Part shown: one piece after another, positions 6,993-17,204 of the stretch
How the letters are laid out: each line of letters starts with the position of its first letter
Position numbering within the stretch: the first letter of the stretch is position 1
Assembly: GCF_000407605.1 (NCBI RefSeq)
Contig: NZ_ASWO01000005.1
Span: forward strand, 1 to 64,000
DNA length: 64,000 bases
Source of the DNA: Enterococcus sulfureus ATCC 49903
GTDB lineage: Bacteria > Bacillota > Bacilli > Lactobacillales > Enterococcaceae
Reading direction: 5' to 3'
Made by a program: the position numbers and the translations under genes
Notes under the pieces: generated by a model
What the model saw: only the letters and a program-made list of their open reading frames with translations
The model's database searches: none
What the model was told of the DNA's origin: nothing

Positions 6993-8341
6993 TAATCAAA
7001 AAATGTGTAATATAAGTTGCGAATGGCAAGCTGTTCTTGTTCTTTATGAATACCAAACATAATACTGACCTCAGACGCTCCTTGATTGATCATCTCAAGA
7101 TTGATCTGTTTACGGGCAAGAGCAGCCGTACTTTCGGCCGTGATCCCCACGCGTTGACGCATTCCTTCGCCAACGACGACTACCATCGATAGATCATGGG
7201 TGATGCGTAATTCATCTGGATCGATATCGTAGGCGATCTTACGCAATAATTCTTCTTCTAAAACATCGGTTAATTGATCTGCACGTAAAATAATCGAAAT
7301 ATCATCGATACCAGAAGGCATATGTTCATAATTTAAACCAAACGTTTCGAAAATCTTTAAAACGCGTAAGGTAAAGCCGACTTCGCGGTTCATCAAGTAC
7401 TTGCTGATATAAATCATACTAAATCCTTCATCGCTAGCGATCCCGACCACAGGCTGATGGGTGGTATCCCGTTGATTTGTGATTTTTGTTCCTGGATGTG
7501 TGGGATTATTCGTATTTTTGATGACTACTGGGATATGTGCTTTAAACGAAGGCATCAACGCTTCTTCATGAAAAACACCAAATCCAGCATAAGCGAGTTC
7601 GCGCATTTCACGATACGTCAGTTCGTTGATCAGTTCTGGTTGATGAACATAGTTTGGATTTGCAGCAAAAATCCCATCGACATCTGTAAAGTTCTCATAA
7701 AGATCCACTTTTAAACCAGCAGCAACGATTGCACCACTTACATCAGACCCACCACGAGAAAATGTACAGATTTCTCCTTTTTTTGTCACGCCAAAAAAAC
7801 CTGGGATGACTAAAATTTCCTCAGCACGTTGCCACTTCGCGATTCGTTTATAAGCTTCAGGCAAAATTTGTGCGTTTTGAGGTTCTTCACTAACGAGCAT
7901 ACCGAGTTCTTGCGGGCTGACGTAGCGCGCATTCACCTGTTGTGTATTTAATACGGCTGCAATCAAACGTGCATTATTGTTCTCACCACTTGCTAGAACA
8001 CGATCGTAAAAATAAGGCGTAAAAAACTCATCATGTAATGTTAGTTGTTCTAAATCATGTTTGATTTCTTCTAATACTGTTGTCTCGACATTAAAATGCA
8101 TACCGATCTCAACATAACGTTGATAGATAGCATGAACTAACGTATCTGTCGGTGCCTGATCTAAAATGGCTTGATGCAACTCAATCAATAGATCGGTTAC
8201 TTTGGTATCTTCCTTACTACGTTTTCCCGGTGCTGAAACCACAATGGCACGACGTGTGGCATCGTCTTTGATGATCGAAACTACTTTGGTCACTTGTTGT
8301 GCAGAAGCAAGTGAACTTCCTCCGAATTTGGCTACTTTCAT
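6992..8341 (-). CDS. Aspartate kinase (aspartokinase III-like)
   Basis: A 449-residue enzyme that phosphorylates aspartate, the entry step to lysine, threonine, methionine and diaminopimelate for the cell wall. It has an N-terminal kinase domain starting KFGGSS, an SRGGSDVSGA loop near residue 210, and two C-terminal ACT domains (about 305-449), which normally sense end products. AAAGGACGG precedes the ATG at 8341; the in-frame ATG at 8374 has no ribosome-binding site. I see no lysine riboswitch or T-box in the 250 bp upstream. The length is normal for single-chain monofunctional aspartokinases. Confidence 0.92.
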   Translation of the reverse strand: MKVAKFGGSSLASAQQVTKVVSIIKDDATRRAIVVSAPGKRSKEDTKVTDLLIELHQAILDQAPTDTLVHAIYQRYVEIGMHFNVETTVLEEIKHDLEQLTLHDEFFTPYFYDRVLASGENNNARLIAAVLNTQQVNARYVSPQELGMLVSEEPQNAQILPEAYKRIAKWQRAEEILVIPGFFGVTKKGEICTFSRGGSDVSGAIVAAGLKVDLYENFTDVDGIFAANPNYVHQPELINELTYREMRELAYAGFGVFHEEALMPSFKAHIPVVIKNTNNPTHPGTKITNQRDTTHQPVVGIASDEGFSMIYISKYLMNREVGFTLRVLKIFETFGLNYEHMPSGIDDISIILRADQLTDVLEEELLRKIAYDIDPDELRITHDLSMVVVVGEGMRQRVGITAESTAALARKQINLEMINQGASEVSIMFGIHKEQEQLAIRNLYYTFFD

Positions 8342-8503
8342 ATCGTCCGTCCTTTTGTTTTCATTCATTTTCATCTAGGGTACAGTTTTAAGCCTAATAA
8401 ATCAATAGTTTTCTTAAAAAATTCCGAAGATTTGATGAGAAAAAAGCTGCAAATGGAAAATGTGTTTTTTTTTTAGTAGATTAGTGAACGAAGCAAGGCT
8501 TTA

Positions 8504-8622
8504 TGGTATAATTTAACGTAGATGTCTTTATTTGAAGAAATGCCTTTCTTCTCGTCCGATTATGGTTCGATCGTGTAATCATCGGACTTAAAGCGAAAGT
8601 TTGAAAATTGGAGGAACCGTGA
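8504..8622 (+). promoter_or_regulatory. ezrA promoter and hairpin-containing leader
   Basis: An extended -10 element TGGTATAAT ends at 8512; the -35 is weak. The leader of about 100 nt contains two hairpins: GAAGAAA/TTTCTTC (8535-8552) and GTCCGAT/ATCGGAC (about 8554-8587). Neither is followed by a T run, so they are not terminators. Their role is unknown. Confidence 0.5.
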
Positions 8623-10344
8623 ATGGGAAAAAACGGAGTCGTTGGCTTGGTCGTGGTGATTCTAGTCGTAGTCGCAGCTTTTTACTTAGTCGGCTATTTT
8701 ATTAGAAAGAAAAATCAAGAAAAACTCAATGCGTTAGAAAAACGTAAAGAAATTTTATTTGATTTACCCGTCCTTGAAGAAATCGACGAAATCAAAAAAA
8801 TGCATTTGGTTGGCCAAAGCCAAAATACATTTCGTGAATGGAAACAAAAGTGGACAGATCTATCAACCACTTCATTTGCTGAATTGGAAAGTCAAATCTT
8901 TGAAGTAGAAAGCTTGAATGAATCGCTAAAATTCTTTAAAGCTAAAGCTGCAGTTGAAGATGCAGAACAAACGATGACGGCAATGGAACAGCAAGCACAA
9001 GAAATTCGTAAGGGCCTAAAAGAATTGCGTGAAACAGAAGAACGCAATTCAGTCGCAGTACAAAATGCACTTGATCTTTATGAAGAACTAAAAACCGAAT
9101 TACGCGAAGAATCAGATAAATTTGAACCTGCATTTGCTGAATTGCAAAAGTTAGCGAAGACAGTGGAAAGTGAATTTGCGAAATTTGTGATGCTAAACAC
9201 TTCAGGCGATCCAGTTGAAGCGCGCGAAGTCTTGGCAAATGCAGAAAAAGATACGTATGCACTTGAAACAACAATGAAACGTATCCCTCCTTTGGCAGAT
9301 GAATTAAAGAAACAATTTCCAGATCAATTAACTGATTTAAAAACTGGATACAAAAAAATGATTCAAGAAAATTACGTATTTCCTGAAGATCATGTGCTAG
9401 AAGATGTAAACCAGATCGATCATCAAGTACAGACAGCACTAGAAGAGTTAGAAAAACTTTCATTGGATAGTGTGGAAACGACATCTAAAGAAATCAATGA
9501 TCAAATTGAAACATTGTATAGCTTTATGGAAAAAGAATATGAAGCGAAAAAATATGTCTTGCGTAACCGTAAAGTGTTAGCAGATTATATCAATCATTCG
9601 ATTCGTAATAATCGTCAGTTATTGATTGAACTTGATCATACGGCACAAAGCTATGCGTTGAATCATAATGAATTAGGTCAAGTACGTGCATTCCAATCTG
9701 AAATCGAAGAATTATCGCGTCGTAACGAAGGACTAGCACCTCAAATTGAACATCATGAATTACCATTTACTGAAGTTCAAGCCTTTTTAAAAGATGCATT
9801 CCAAATTTTAGATTCGATCGAAAACCAACAAGTTGCAATTGATGAGGGCATTCATGAATTGCGCGAAGGTGAAAAAGTTGCACAAGAAAAAATGGAACAT
9901 TACGAATTCACTTTACGTAATTTAAAACGATTTGTTGAAAAACAACGTTTACCAGGGCTTCCTGGAGATTATTTAGATTATTTCTTTACCGTAACAGACC
10001 GTGTAGAAGAACTAAATAAATCTTTAAATAAAATCCGTATCGATATGGATCAAATCAACAAACTGATTACAATTTGTGATGAAGATATGATTGAACTCAC
10101 GGATCAAACACATTCATTTGTGGATGCAGCTGCGTTAACAGAACAAATGTTGCAATACGCGAACCGTTACCGTCATTCACATCCAGATATCAAAGCGGCT
10201 ATCGATCGCAGTTTAGATTTGTTCAAACATGAGTATCGATACCAAGAAGCACTAGATGTAATTGGAACAGCTTTAGAACAAGTTGAACCAGGTGCTTTCA
10301 AGCGAATCGAAGATTTCTACTTTGAACATCCAGATCTAGTATAA
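8623..10344 (+). CDS. ezrA: Septation ring formation regulator EzrA
   Basis: A 573-residue membrane-anchored negative regulator of FtsZ ring assembly. Residues about 5-27 form one transmembrane helix with a short outer N terminus, followed by RKKNQEK and a cytoplasmic part made almost entirely of charged heptad-rich coiled coil. The sequence FDLPVLEEIDEIKKM after the helix is characteristic. Length matches Bacillus and Streptococcus EzrA (about 560-575). GGAGG precedes the ATG. It is a single gene between its own promoter and the terminator at 10351-10388; the next genes have their own promoter. Confidence 0.95.
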   Translation: MGKNGVVGLVVVILVVVAAFYLVGYFIRKKNQEKLNALEKRKEILFDLPVLEEIDEIKKMHLVGQSQNTFREWKQKWTDLSTTSFAELESQIFEVESLNESLKFFKAKAAVEDAEQTMTAMEQQAQEIRKGLKELRETEERNSVAVQNALDLYEELKTELREESDKFEPAFAELQKLAKTVESEFAKFVMLNTSGDPVEAREVLANAEKDTYALETTMKRIPPLADELKKQFPDQLTDLKTGYKKMIQENYVFPEDHVLEDVNQIDHQVQTALEELEKLSLDSVETTSKEINDQIETLYSFMEKEYEAKKYVLRNRKVLADYINHSIRNNRQLLIELDHTAQSYALNHNELGQVRAFQSEIEELSRRNEGLAPQIEHHELPFTEVQAFLKDAFQILDSIENQQVAIDEGIHELREGEKVAQEKMEHYEFTLRNLKRFVEKQRLPGLPGDYLDYFFTVTDRVEELNKSLNKIRIDMDQINKLITICDEDMIELTDQTHSFVDAAALTEQMLQYANRYRHSHPDIKAAIDRSLDLFKHEYRYQEALDVIGTALEQVEPGAFKRIEDFYFEHPDLV

Positions 10345-10350
10345 CGTGAA

Positions 10351-10388
10351 AAACAAGTAGCAGAATTTTCTGTTACTTGTTTTTTTTT
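10351..10388 (+). terminator. ezrA terminator
   Basis: Stem AAACAAGTAGCAGA with TCTGTTACTTGTTT (one G-T pair), a short loop and T8. Confidence 0.88.
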
Positions 10389-10431
10389 CTAAATAAGTGA
10401 TGAGGGTTTAAAAAGAGTTAAATAAGATACC

Positions 10432-10460
10432 TTGAAAGAATAGAAGTGGGGCCGTATAAT
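10432..10460 (+). promoter_or_regulatory. Promoter of cysteine desulfurase-thiI
   Basis: TTGAAA (10432-10437), a 17-bp spacer and a perfect TATAAT (10455-10460), 34 bp before the GTG start. Confidence 0.75.
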
Positions 10461-10493
10461 GGATAAGAATTTCGAAAGTGAGGAAAAACAACT

Positions 10494-11636
10494 GTGATTT
10501 ATTTTGACAATAGTGCAACTACGGCGATCGACCCTCAAGCATTAGATACATACATAAAAACAAGCCAGCGAATTATGGGCAATCCTTCTAGTTTACATGA
10601 ATTAGGAAATCAAGCAAAACGTTTATTGGAACAAGCGCGAAAACAGATCGCCACTTCTTTAGCCGTGAGCGAAAAGGAAATCTTTTTTACCAGTGGTGGA
10701 ACAGAAGGTGATAACTGGGTAGTAAAAGGTACAGCGTTAGAAAAACGTGAATTTGGAAATCATATCATCATCTCAAGTGTAGAACATCCGGCAATTAAAG
10801 AGTCTGCGAAACAACTGGCACAACTAGGATTTGAAATCAGCGAAGTTCCAGTTGATGAAAAAGGAATCGTCGAGGTGTCTGCATTAAGTGAGTTGATAAA
10901 AAAAGATACGATTTTAGTTTCCATAATGGCTGTAAACAATGAAGTAGGTGCGATCCAACCTATTGAAGAAATCAGTGCGTTACTCGAACAGTTTCCTAAG
11001 ATTCACTTTCATGTGGATGCCGTACAAGCCATCACAAAATTAGAATTAGCTGATTGGTTAACGGATCGCGTTGATTTTGCTACTTTTTCGGCGCATAAAT
11101 TTCATGGGCCAAAAGGAGTCGGCTTTATTTTTTGGCGTGAAGGACGTAAATTAGCTCCATTATTAACAGGTGGTGGCCAAGAAAAAAATTACCGTAGTAG
11201 TACTGAAAATGTACCTGCGATCGTCGCGATGGCAAAAGCGTTACGTTTAGCAAATGAACGAGCTATAGTGAAAAAAAATCAACTGCCACGTTTAAAAGAA
11301 GCACTTGTATCTGCCTTAAAAGGATATCGCAAAGTCACCGTCTTTTCAGAAGGTCCAGAGTATGCACCGCATATTTTATGTTTTGCCTTACGTGGAATAC
11401 GAGGTGAAGTCTTAGTCCATGCATTTGAAGAAAAACAAATCTTTATTTCGACAACAAGTGCCTGTTCTAGTCGTAATAAACTGACAAGTAGTACACTTTA
11501 TGCGATGGGAGTAGAAGAAAATCTAGCTACTTGCGCTGTCCGAATAAGTTTAGATGAACAAAATACAATGGCAGAAGTTGAGCAATTTATGATCATTTTC
11601 AATCAGCTCTATCAAAAATTTATAAAAGTAGGATAA
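10494..11636 (+). CDS. Cysteine desulfurase (IscS/NifS family)
   Basis: A 380-residue PLP enzyme taking sulfur from cysteine. The PLP lysine is in [10 protein letters not shown] (Lys202), the substrate-cysteine loop is TSACSSR (Cys324), and TSGGTEGDN near residue 67 binds the cofactor phosphate. The short active loop after Cys324 places it in class I. The GTG start gives [10 protein letters not shown], the normal family N terminus, with AGGA upstream. thiI follows after 11 nt, so this enzyme most likely supplies persulfide sulfur for s4U in tRNA, as the NifZ-ThiI pair does in Bacillus. Confidence 0.94.
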   Translation: MIYFDNSATTAIDPQALDTYIKTSQRIMGNPSSLHELGNQAKRLLEQARKQIATSLAVSEKEIFFTSGGTEGDNWVVKGTALEKREFGNHIIISSVEHPAIKESAKQLAQLGFEISEVPVDEKGIVEVSALSELIKKDTILVSIMAVNNEVGAIQPIEEISALLEQFPKIHFHVDAVQAITKLELADWLTDRVDFATFSAHKFHGPKGVGFIFWREGRKLAPLLTGGGQEKNYRSSTENVPAIVAMAKALRLANERAIVKKNQLPRLKEALVSALKGYRKVTVFSEGPEYAPHILCFALRGIRGEVLVHAFEEKQIFISTTSACSSRNKLTSSTLYAMGVEENLATCAVRISLDEQNTMAEVEQFMIIFNQLYQKFIKVG

Positions 11637-11647
11637 GGAGTGTCAAT

Positions 11648-12856
11648 GTGAAATATACAGAAATTATGGTTCGCTACGGTGAACTATCGACGAAAGGAAA
11701 AAATCGTCGCAAATTTATTATGAAACTCGCTGAAAACGTACGTCAAACATTAGGTGAGTTTCCTAAAATCAAAATCAATGCCGATCGCGATCGAATGCAT
11801 TTATTATTAAATGGTGAAGATAGTACTCAAATCATTCCAAAATTGCAAAAAGTTTTTGGGATTCAAAATTTTTCGCCAAGTATTCGAGTTGAAAAAGACG
11901 TCGCGGCGATTGTCCATATGGCACAAGCGATGATGAAAGAACGTTATTCTGGAACAGAGACGTTTAAAGTGACCGCTAAACGAAGTGATCATAGTTTCGA
12001 AAAAAATAGTGGTGAACTAAATGTATTGGTTGGAAATGCAATCATTGATTTATTTCCAAAAATCGATGTTCAAATGAAAAAACCAGACATTAATTTGCGA
12101 GTAGAAATTCGTTTAGATGGTGCGTATTTATCTTGTGAAACGATCAAAGGTGCAGGCGGCTTACCTGTAGGAACAGCGGGTAAAGGCATGTTGATGCTTT
12201 CTGGTGGAATCGATTCACCAGTTGCCGGTTATTTGGCGATGAAACGTGGGGTATTATTAGAAGCTGTGCACTTTGCTAGTCCTCCGTATACAAGCGAACA
12301 AGCCTTACGCAAAGCAAAAGATCTGACAAAAAAATTAACGCCTTATGGTGGCTCGATCTCATTTATTGAAGTCCCATTTACTGAAGTACAAGAAGAAATC
12401 AAACGGTGCATTCCACAGGCATATTGGATGACGGTCACACGTAGAATGATGTTGCGATTGACTGATGCGATTCGTATGCAACAAAATGGTCTAGTGATTA
12501 TTAATGGCGAATCTTTAGGACAAGTGGCTTCACAAACTTTACACAGTATGGTCGCAATCAACGAAGTAACCAGTACTCCGATCGTTCGTCCAGTCGCGAC
12601 AATGGATAAATTGGAGATCATTGAACTTGCTCAAGAAATTGATACGTTTGATATTGCGATCCAACCTTTTGAGGATTGCTGTACGATTTTTGCGCCGCCT
12701 CAACCTAAAACACGTCCACAGCTAGAAAAAGTTCAAAAATATGAAGGACGAATTGATGTGGCAGGATTAATGGAACGGGCGTTAGCTAATCTTAAATTTG
12801 AAGAAATTTTAGTTTCTTCTTCTAATGAAGTATCTGAATTCGATGAATTTTTATAA
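11648..12856 (+). CDS. thiI: tRNA 4-thiouridine synthase ThiI
   Basis: A 402-residue enzyme that adenylates U8 of tRNA and transfers sulfur to make 4-thiouridine. It has an N-terminal ferredoxin-like region, a THUMP domain (about 60-165) and a PP-loop ATPase with SGGIDSP (185-191). There is no C-terminal rhodanese domain, as usual in Gram-positives; the pair of Cys in EDCCTIF is kept. The GTG start is set by AAGGAG, which overlaps the stop of the cysteine desulfurase; an ATG two bases earlier is out of frame. It is translated together with its sulfur donor. Confidence 0.95.
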   Translation: MKYTEIMVRYGELSTKGKNRRKFIMKLAENVRQTLGEFPKIKINADRDRMHLLLNGEDSTQIIPKLQKVFGIQNFSPSIRVEKDVAAIVHMAQAMMKERYSGTETFKVTAKRSDHSFEKNSGELNVLVGNAIIDLFPKIDVQMKKPDINLRVEIRLDGAYLSCETIKGAGGLPVGTAGKGMLMLSGGIDSPVAGYLAMKRGVLLEAVHFASPPYTSEQALRKAKDLTKKLTPYGGSISFIEVPFTEVQEEIKRCIPQAYWMTVTRRMMLRLTDAIRMQQNGLVIINGESLGQVASQTLHSMVAINEVTSTPIVRPVATMDKLEIIELAQEIDTFDIAIQPFEDCCTIFAPPQPKTRPQLEKVQKYEGRIDVAGLMERALANLKFEEILVSSSNEVSEFDEFL

Positions 12857-12869
12857 TGAAATCTATTTT

Positions 12870-12907
12870 AAACTACCTAGTCAGGATAGGACTGGGTAGT
12901 TTTTTTA
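12870..12907 (+). terminator. thiI terminator
   Basis: Stem AACTACCTAGTC with GACTGGGTAGTT (one G-T pair), loop about 6 nt, then T7. Confidence 0.88.
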
Positions 12908-12919
12908 TTTCGTGAAAAT

Positions 12920-12948
12920 TTGCACTTTGACTAGAAGCATGATACACT
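12920..12948 (+). promoter_or_regulatory. rex promoter
   Basis: TTGCAC (12920-12925), a 17-bp spacer and TACACT (12943-12948). No clear Rex operator (TTGTGAA-N4-TTCACAA) is visible here, so self-regulation is not supported by sequence. Confidence 0.6.
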
Positions 12949-12981
12949 TATATGTGAAAAGATTAACAAGAGGTGAGAGCA

Positions 12982-13644
12982 TTGGGAAAAGAATTACACA
13001 AAAAATTGCCAAAAGCGACAGCAAAACGATTACCTTTGTATTTAAGATATTTGAATATGCTCAATGAGTCGGGAATTGGTCGAATCAAATCAAAAGATTT
13101 TGCTCAAATCACGCAAATTCCTTCTGCAACGATTCGACGTGACTTTTCTTATGTCGGTGAACTAGGACGCAGTGGTTATGGGTATGATGTTCCTTATTTG
13201 GTTGAAGTCTTCACAGACTTATTAGAAAGTGATCAAAAAAAACGGATCGCGTTGATTGGGTTTGGAAATTTAGGAAAGGCTTTGGCAAATAATAATTTCC
13301 GACGCAACGAGAATCTACAAATTGTATGTGTATTTGATAACGATCCCAACTTAATTGGTAAAACGATTGCGGGCTATTATGTTCATGGGATGGATGAGTT
13401 AAAACAAGTTATTGAAGAAGAGCAAATTACGATTGCGATCTCGACTGTACCAAGCCAATACTCGCAAAATGCGATTGATCAAATCGTAGATGCCGGAATC
13501 ACAGCGATTTTGAATTTTGCACCAGATCGAGTAAAAGTACCAAAACGAATCCATATTCAATATATTGATTTAACAACAGAGTTACAAACCCTGATTTTCT
13601 TTGATTCAATGATGAATCAAAAGGAAAAAGTTAAAGCAGAATGA
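12982..13644 (+). CDS. rex: Redox-sensing transcriptional repressor Rex
   Basis: A 220-residue NADH/NAD+-sensing repressor of fermentation and anaerobic genes. It has an N-terminal winged helix (about 10-80, with ATIRRDFSYVGELGRSGYGY) and a Rossmann domain with GFGNLGKAL. The start is taken as the TTG at 12982, because AAGAGGTGA lies just before it; the in-frame GTG nine bases earlier is inside that ribosome-binding site. Length fits the 210-220 residues of the family. It is a monocistronic gene with its own promoter; tpx has a separate one. Confidence 0.94.
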   Translation: MGKELHKKLPKATAKRLPLYLRYLNMLNESGIGRIKSKDFAQITQIPSATIRRDFSYVGELGRSGYGYDVPYLVEVFTDLLESDQKKRIALIGFGNLGKALANNNFRRNENLQIVCVFDNDPNLIGKTIAGYYVHGMDELKQVIEEEQITIAISTVPSQYSQNAIDQIVDAGITAILNFAPDRVKVPKRIHIQYIDLTTELQTLIFFDSMMNQKEKVKAE

Positions 13645-13674
13645 TTGTTTTTTTATCTTTATCTACCGTATACT
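13645..13674 (+). promoter_or_regulatory. tpx promoter
   Basis: TTGTTT (13645-13650), an 18-bp spacer and TATACT (13669-13674), directly after the rex stop codon. Confidence 0.55.
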
Positions 13675-13708
13675 AAAAGAGTAGAACAAGATAAAGGGAG
13701 TGGAATTA

Positions 13709-14200
13709 ATGTACATTACACGTAAAGGGGAGCCCATCGAAGTACCAGGAAAACAACCAGAGGTGAATGAGAAAGCCCCCAATTTTCATCTATATGACAT
13801 GAATGAACAACTCGTCACACTATCAAGTTTAGCTGGTCAACCAGTAATCATTAGTGTGATTCCAGATATCAACACGCGAGTATGTGCATTACAAACTAAA
13901 CGCTTTAATGAGGAAGCCAGTCGTTTAGAAGGCATCCACTTTTTAACGCTATCTGTGAATACCAAAGAAGAGCAAGCTGCTTGGTGTGGACAAGAAGGTA
14001 TCGAAATGACGATGTTGCATGATCCGGAGAAAACATTTGATGAGCAGTATCATTTAATGATGCCAGCTCTTGGTTTATACGCACGTAGCATTTTTGTATT
14101 GGATGCAAATGGTGTGATTTGTCATCGTGAAATCGTATCGGAAATGAGTCATGAACCAGATTATGCGAAAGCTTTAATGGTGGCAAAAGACTTAGTCTGA
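13709..14200 (+). CDS. tpx: Thiol peroxidase (atypical 2-Cys peroxiredoxin)
   Basis: A 163-residue peroxidase reducing hydrogen peroxide and alkyl hydroperoxides with thioredoxin. The peroxidatic Cys59 is in TRVCALQT and the resolving Cys93 in WCGQEG, the atypical 2-Cys arrangement. The ATG at 13709 is chosen since AAAGGGAGTGG precedes it; a GTG nine bases earlier lies inside the ribosome-binding site. Being next to rex fits a redox-stress setting, though each has its own promoter. Confidence 0.93.
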   Translation: MYITRKGEPIEVPGKQPEVNEKAPNFHLYDMNEQLVTLSSLAGQPVIISVIPDINTRVCALQTKRFNEEASRLEGIHFLTLSVNTKEEQAAWCGQEGIEMTMLHDPEKTFDEQYHLMMPALGLYARSIFVLDANGVICHREIVSEMSHEPDYAKALMVAKDLV

Positions 14201-14230
14201 TTGACTTTTGATCCGTGCTTGTTGTAAAAT
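14201..14230 (+). promoter_or_regulatory. valS promoter
   Basis: TTGACT (14201-14206), an 18-bp spacer and TAAAAT (14225-14230), just after the tpx stop. Confidence 0.6.
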
Positions 14231-14236
14231 GTAGTC

Positions 14237-14470
14237 AAACAAAGAGCAAGAGGAGTATGTTATCCGTGTGTCTACAGAAAAAAAACCCAAGGCTGAAAGG
14301 TTTTTGTCGCACGTAACAGAAGGTAGCTTGTGAGTTATGGCTTTGAACAAAAAGTAGGAGCCATCGTGTCGTGTTCGTTAACACACGTATTAAGAGGCAG
14401 AGCATTCTGCAATTTAGGTGGTACCGCGTAATTTACGTCCTAATGTGTTTAACACATTAGGACTTTTTTT
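14237..14470 (+). promoter_or_regulatory. T-box leader of valS
   Basis: A leader of about 235 nt with the T-box sequence AGGTGGTACCGCG (14416-14428), which binds the uncharged tRNA acceptor end and forms the antiterminator. It is followed by the terminator stem GTCCTAATGTGTT (14437-14449) with AACACATTAGGAC (14451-14463) and T7. The 5' part (about 14240-14400) is the Stem I region. The downstream gene says the sensed tRNA is tRNA-Val; I did not assign the specifier codon. Confidence 0.93.
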
Positions 14471-14493
14471 ATGGAAAAATAAGGAGGAACATT

Positions 14494-17133
14494 ATGACAG
14501 ACAATCAATTATCAAGTAAGTATCAACCCCAAGATGTCGAACGTGGCCGCTATCAGTCATGGCTAGATCAAGATTTATTTAAACCAAGTGGAGATAAAAA
14601 AGCAAAACCCTATTCAATCGTGATCCCACCACCCAACGTAACTGGAAAACTCCATTTAGGTCATGCTTGGGATACTGCATTGCAAGATATGATCATTCGT
14701 CAAAAACGAATGCAAGGATTTGATACGCTATGGTTACCTGGTATGGACCATGCTGGAATTGCTACACAAGCAAAAGTAGAAGAAAAATTACGTGAGCAAG
14801 GCATCTCTCGTTATGATTTAGGTCGTGAGAAGTTTGTCGATCAAGTATGGGAATGGAAAGAAGAATATGCTGGTCATATTCGTGAGCAATGGTCTAAATT
14901 AGGCTTATCTCTTGATTACAGCCGTGAACGCTTTACATTAGATGACGGATTGTCAGAAGCGGTGCGTAAAGTTTTTGTTACTCTGTATGAAAAAGAGTTG
15001 ATTTATCGTGGGGAATACATTATTAACTGGGATCCTCAAGCACGAACTGCGTTATCCGATATTGAAGTAATCCACAAAGATATCGAAGGTGCGTTTTATC
15101 ATATGAGCTATCTTTTAGCAGATGGTTCTGGAGAAGTTCAAATTGCGACGACTCGACCAGAAACGCTTTTAGGTGATACAGCTATTGCGGTACATCCAGA
15201 AGATACACGCTATCAAGCATTGATTGGAAAACATGTGATCTTACCGTTGATCAATAAAGAAATCCCAATTATCGCCGATGAATATGTCGATATGGAATTT
15301 GGAACAGGAGTGGTAAAAATCACACCCGCACATGATCCAAATGACTTTGAGGTAGGGAACCGTCATGATCTTCCACGAGTAAACGTGATGAATGACGATG
15401 CGACAATGAATGAGTTGGCAGGACAATACGCAGGGATGGATCGCTTTGCTGCTCGTAAGCAAATCGTTGCGGATTTAGAAGCAGCCGGTCGTTTAGTCAA
15501 AATCGAAAAAATGATCCATAGTGTGGGTCACTCAGAACGAACAGGTGTTGTAGTAGAACCACGTTTATCTACACAATGGTTTGTGAAGATGGAGCCTTTG
15601 GCAAAACGTGCAATTGAAAATCAAGAAACTGAGGATGCTGTTGACTTTTATCCGCCACGTTTCAATCAAACGTTCTTACGTTGGATGGACAATGTCCATG
15701 ATTGGGTAATTTCACGTCAATTATGGTGGGGGCATCGTATTCCTGCTTGGTATCATAATGAAACGGGTGAAATCTACGTCGGTATGGAAGCGCCAGAAGA
15801 TGCTGAAAATTGGCATCAAGATCACGATGTGTTAGATACATGGTTTAGTTCAGCTCTATGGCCTTTTTCAACAATGGGTTGGCCGAATGAAGAGGCAGAA
15901 GATTTTAAACGCTACTTCCCAACGAATACACTAGTCACAGGCTATGATATTATTTTCTTCTGGGTAAGCCGTATGATCTTCCAAAGTTTAGAGTTTACAA
16001 ATGAACGTCCATTTAACAATGTCTTGATTCATGGGTTGATCCGTGATGAACAAGGGCGCAAAATGAGTAAATCACTTGGAAACGGGATCGATCCAATGGA
16101 AGTGATCGAACAATACGGTGCAGATGCATTGCGTTGGTTCTTATCAAATGGTTCAGCACCGGGACAAGATGTTCGTTTTAGTTATGAAAAAATGGATGCA
16201 GCATGGAACTTCATCAATAAGATTTGGAATGCTTCACGCTTTGTCTTAATGAATTGTGAAGGAAAAACCGTAGCCGACCTTTCGATCGAAGGTGAAAAAT
16301 CAGTTGCAGATCGCTGGATCTTGTCTCGCTTAAATGAAACGATCGTAAAAGTAACGGATTTATTTGACCGTTTTGAATTTGGTGAAGCCGGACGTCAATT
16401 GTATAACTTTATCTGGGATGATTTTTGTGACTGGTACATCGAGATGAGTAAAGAAACGCTATATGGCGAAAATGAACAAGCAAAAGCGATGAACCAAGCC
16501 GTATTGGTCTATACATTAGATCAAATCTTACGTCTATTGCATCCGATCATGCCATTTGTAACCGAAGAAATTTGGTCAAAACTACCACACGAAGGGACAT
16601 CATTAGTTGTAGCAGACTACCCCGTTGCGCATGAAGCATTTGATGATCCAGCTGCGGTAAAAGGAATGGCCGTATTAAGTGATTTGATTCGTGCTGTTCG
16701 TAATATTCGTGCCGAGGTGAATACACCGTTATCTAAACCAATCACCTTACTGATTCAAACAGCAGATGAAGAGATCAATACCTTCTTAACTACCAATAAA
16801 AATTATATTGAGCGTTTTTGTAATCCTGAAGAATTGGTGATCTCAACAACCTTAGAGGCACCAGAACTAGCGATGTCTGCTGTCTTGACTGGAGCAACGA
16901 TTTACTTGCCACTTGCTGGATTGATCAATGTGGAAGAAGAAATTGCACGTTTAGAAAAAGAATTAGACAAATGGCAAAAAGAAGTGAAACGTGTACAAGG
17001 AAAGCTATCTAATGAGCGCTTTGTATCCAATGCACCTGAAGAAGTCGTAGCACAAGAAAAAGCCAAAGAAGTCGATTATTTAGAAAAACAACAAGCTGTA
17101 ACCGATCGTATTGCACAGTTACGTAGCTTGTAA
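14494..17133 (+). CDS. valS: Valyl-tRNA synthetase
   Basis: An 879-residue class I synthetase charging tRNA-Val. The HIGH motif is HLGH (54-57) in [14 protein letters not shown], the KMSKS motif is [12 protein letters not shown] near residue 523, and an editing (CP1) domain lies between, with the conserved [11 protein letters not shown] near residue 215. The C-terminal end is the arginine/lysine-rich coiled coil of ValRS. Length matches other Firmicutes. AAGGAGGAAC precedes the ATG. Expression is set by the T-box at 14237-14470. A terminator at 17144-17181 separates it partly from folC. Confidence 0.97.
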   Translation: MTDNQLSSKYQPQDVERGRYQSWLDQDLFKPSGDKKAKPYSIVIPPPNVTGKLHLGHAWDTALQDMIIRQKRMQGFDTLWLPGMDHAGIATQAKVEEKLREQGISRYDLGREKFVDQVWEWKEEYAGHIREQWSKLGLSLDYSRERFTLDDGLSEAVRKVFVTLYEKELIYRGEYIINWDPQARTALSDIEVIHKDIEGAFYHMSYLLADGSGEVQIATTRPETLLGDTAIAVHPEDTRYQALIGKHVILPLINKEIPIIADEYVDMEFGTGVVKITPAHDPNDFEVGNRHDLPRVNVMNDDATMNELAGQYAGMDRFAARKQIVADLEAAGRLVKIEKMIHSVGHSERTGVVVEPRLSTQWFVKMEPLAKRAIENQETEDAVDFYPPRFNQTFLRWMDNVHDWVISRQLWWGHRIPAWYHNETGEIYVGMEAPEDAENWHQDHDVLDTWFSSALWPFSTMGWPNEEAEDFKRYFPTNTLVTGYDIIFFWVSRMIFQSLEFTNERPFNNVLIHGLIRDEQGRKMSKSLGNGIDPMEVIEQYGADALRWFLSNGSAPGQDVRFSYEKMDAAWNFINKIWNASRFVLMNCEGKTVADLSIEGEKSVADRWILSRLNETIVKVTDLFDRFEFGEAGRQLYNFIWDDFCDWYIEMSKETLYGENEQAKAMNQAVLVYTLDQILRLLHPIMPFVTEEIWSKLPHEGTSLVVADYPVAHEAFDDPAAVKGMAVLSDLIRAVRNIRAEVNTPLSKPITLLIQTADEEINTFLTTNKNYIERFCNPEELVISTTLEAPELAMSAVLTGATIYLPLAGLINVEEEIARLEKELDKWQKEVKRVQGKLSNERFVSNAPEEVVAQEKAKEVDYLEKQQAVTDRIAQLRSL

Positions 17134-17143
17134 GAACGTGTTG

Positions 17144-17181
17144 AAAAGATGGCAGTGAAAAACTTTCCTGTCATCTTTTTA
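17144..17181 (+). terminator. Terminator between valS and folC
   Basis: Stem AAAAGATGGCAG (17144-17155) with CTGTCATCTTTT (17168-17179; one G-T pair), a 12-nt loop, then T and A. Some read-through into folC is possible, since no strong promoter is seen after it. Confidence 0.75.
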
Positions 17182-17204
17182 TCTTTTGAAGTGGAGGAGA
17201 AAAC

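Noticed and set aside
8942-9484. A 180-codon frame antisense to ezrA
   Set aside because: Leucine-rich shadow of the coiled-coil codons on the other strand; no ribosome-binding site and no independent promoter.
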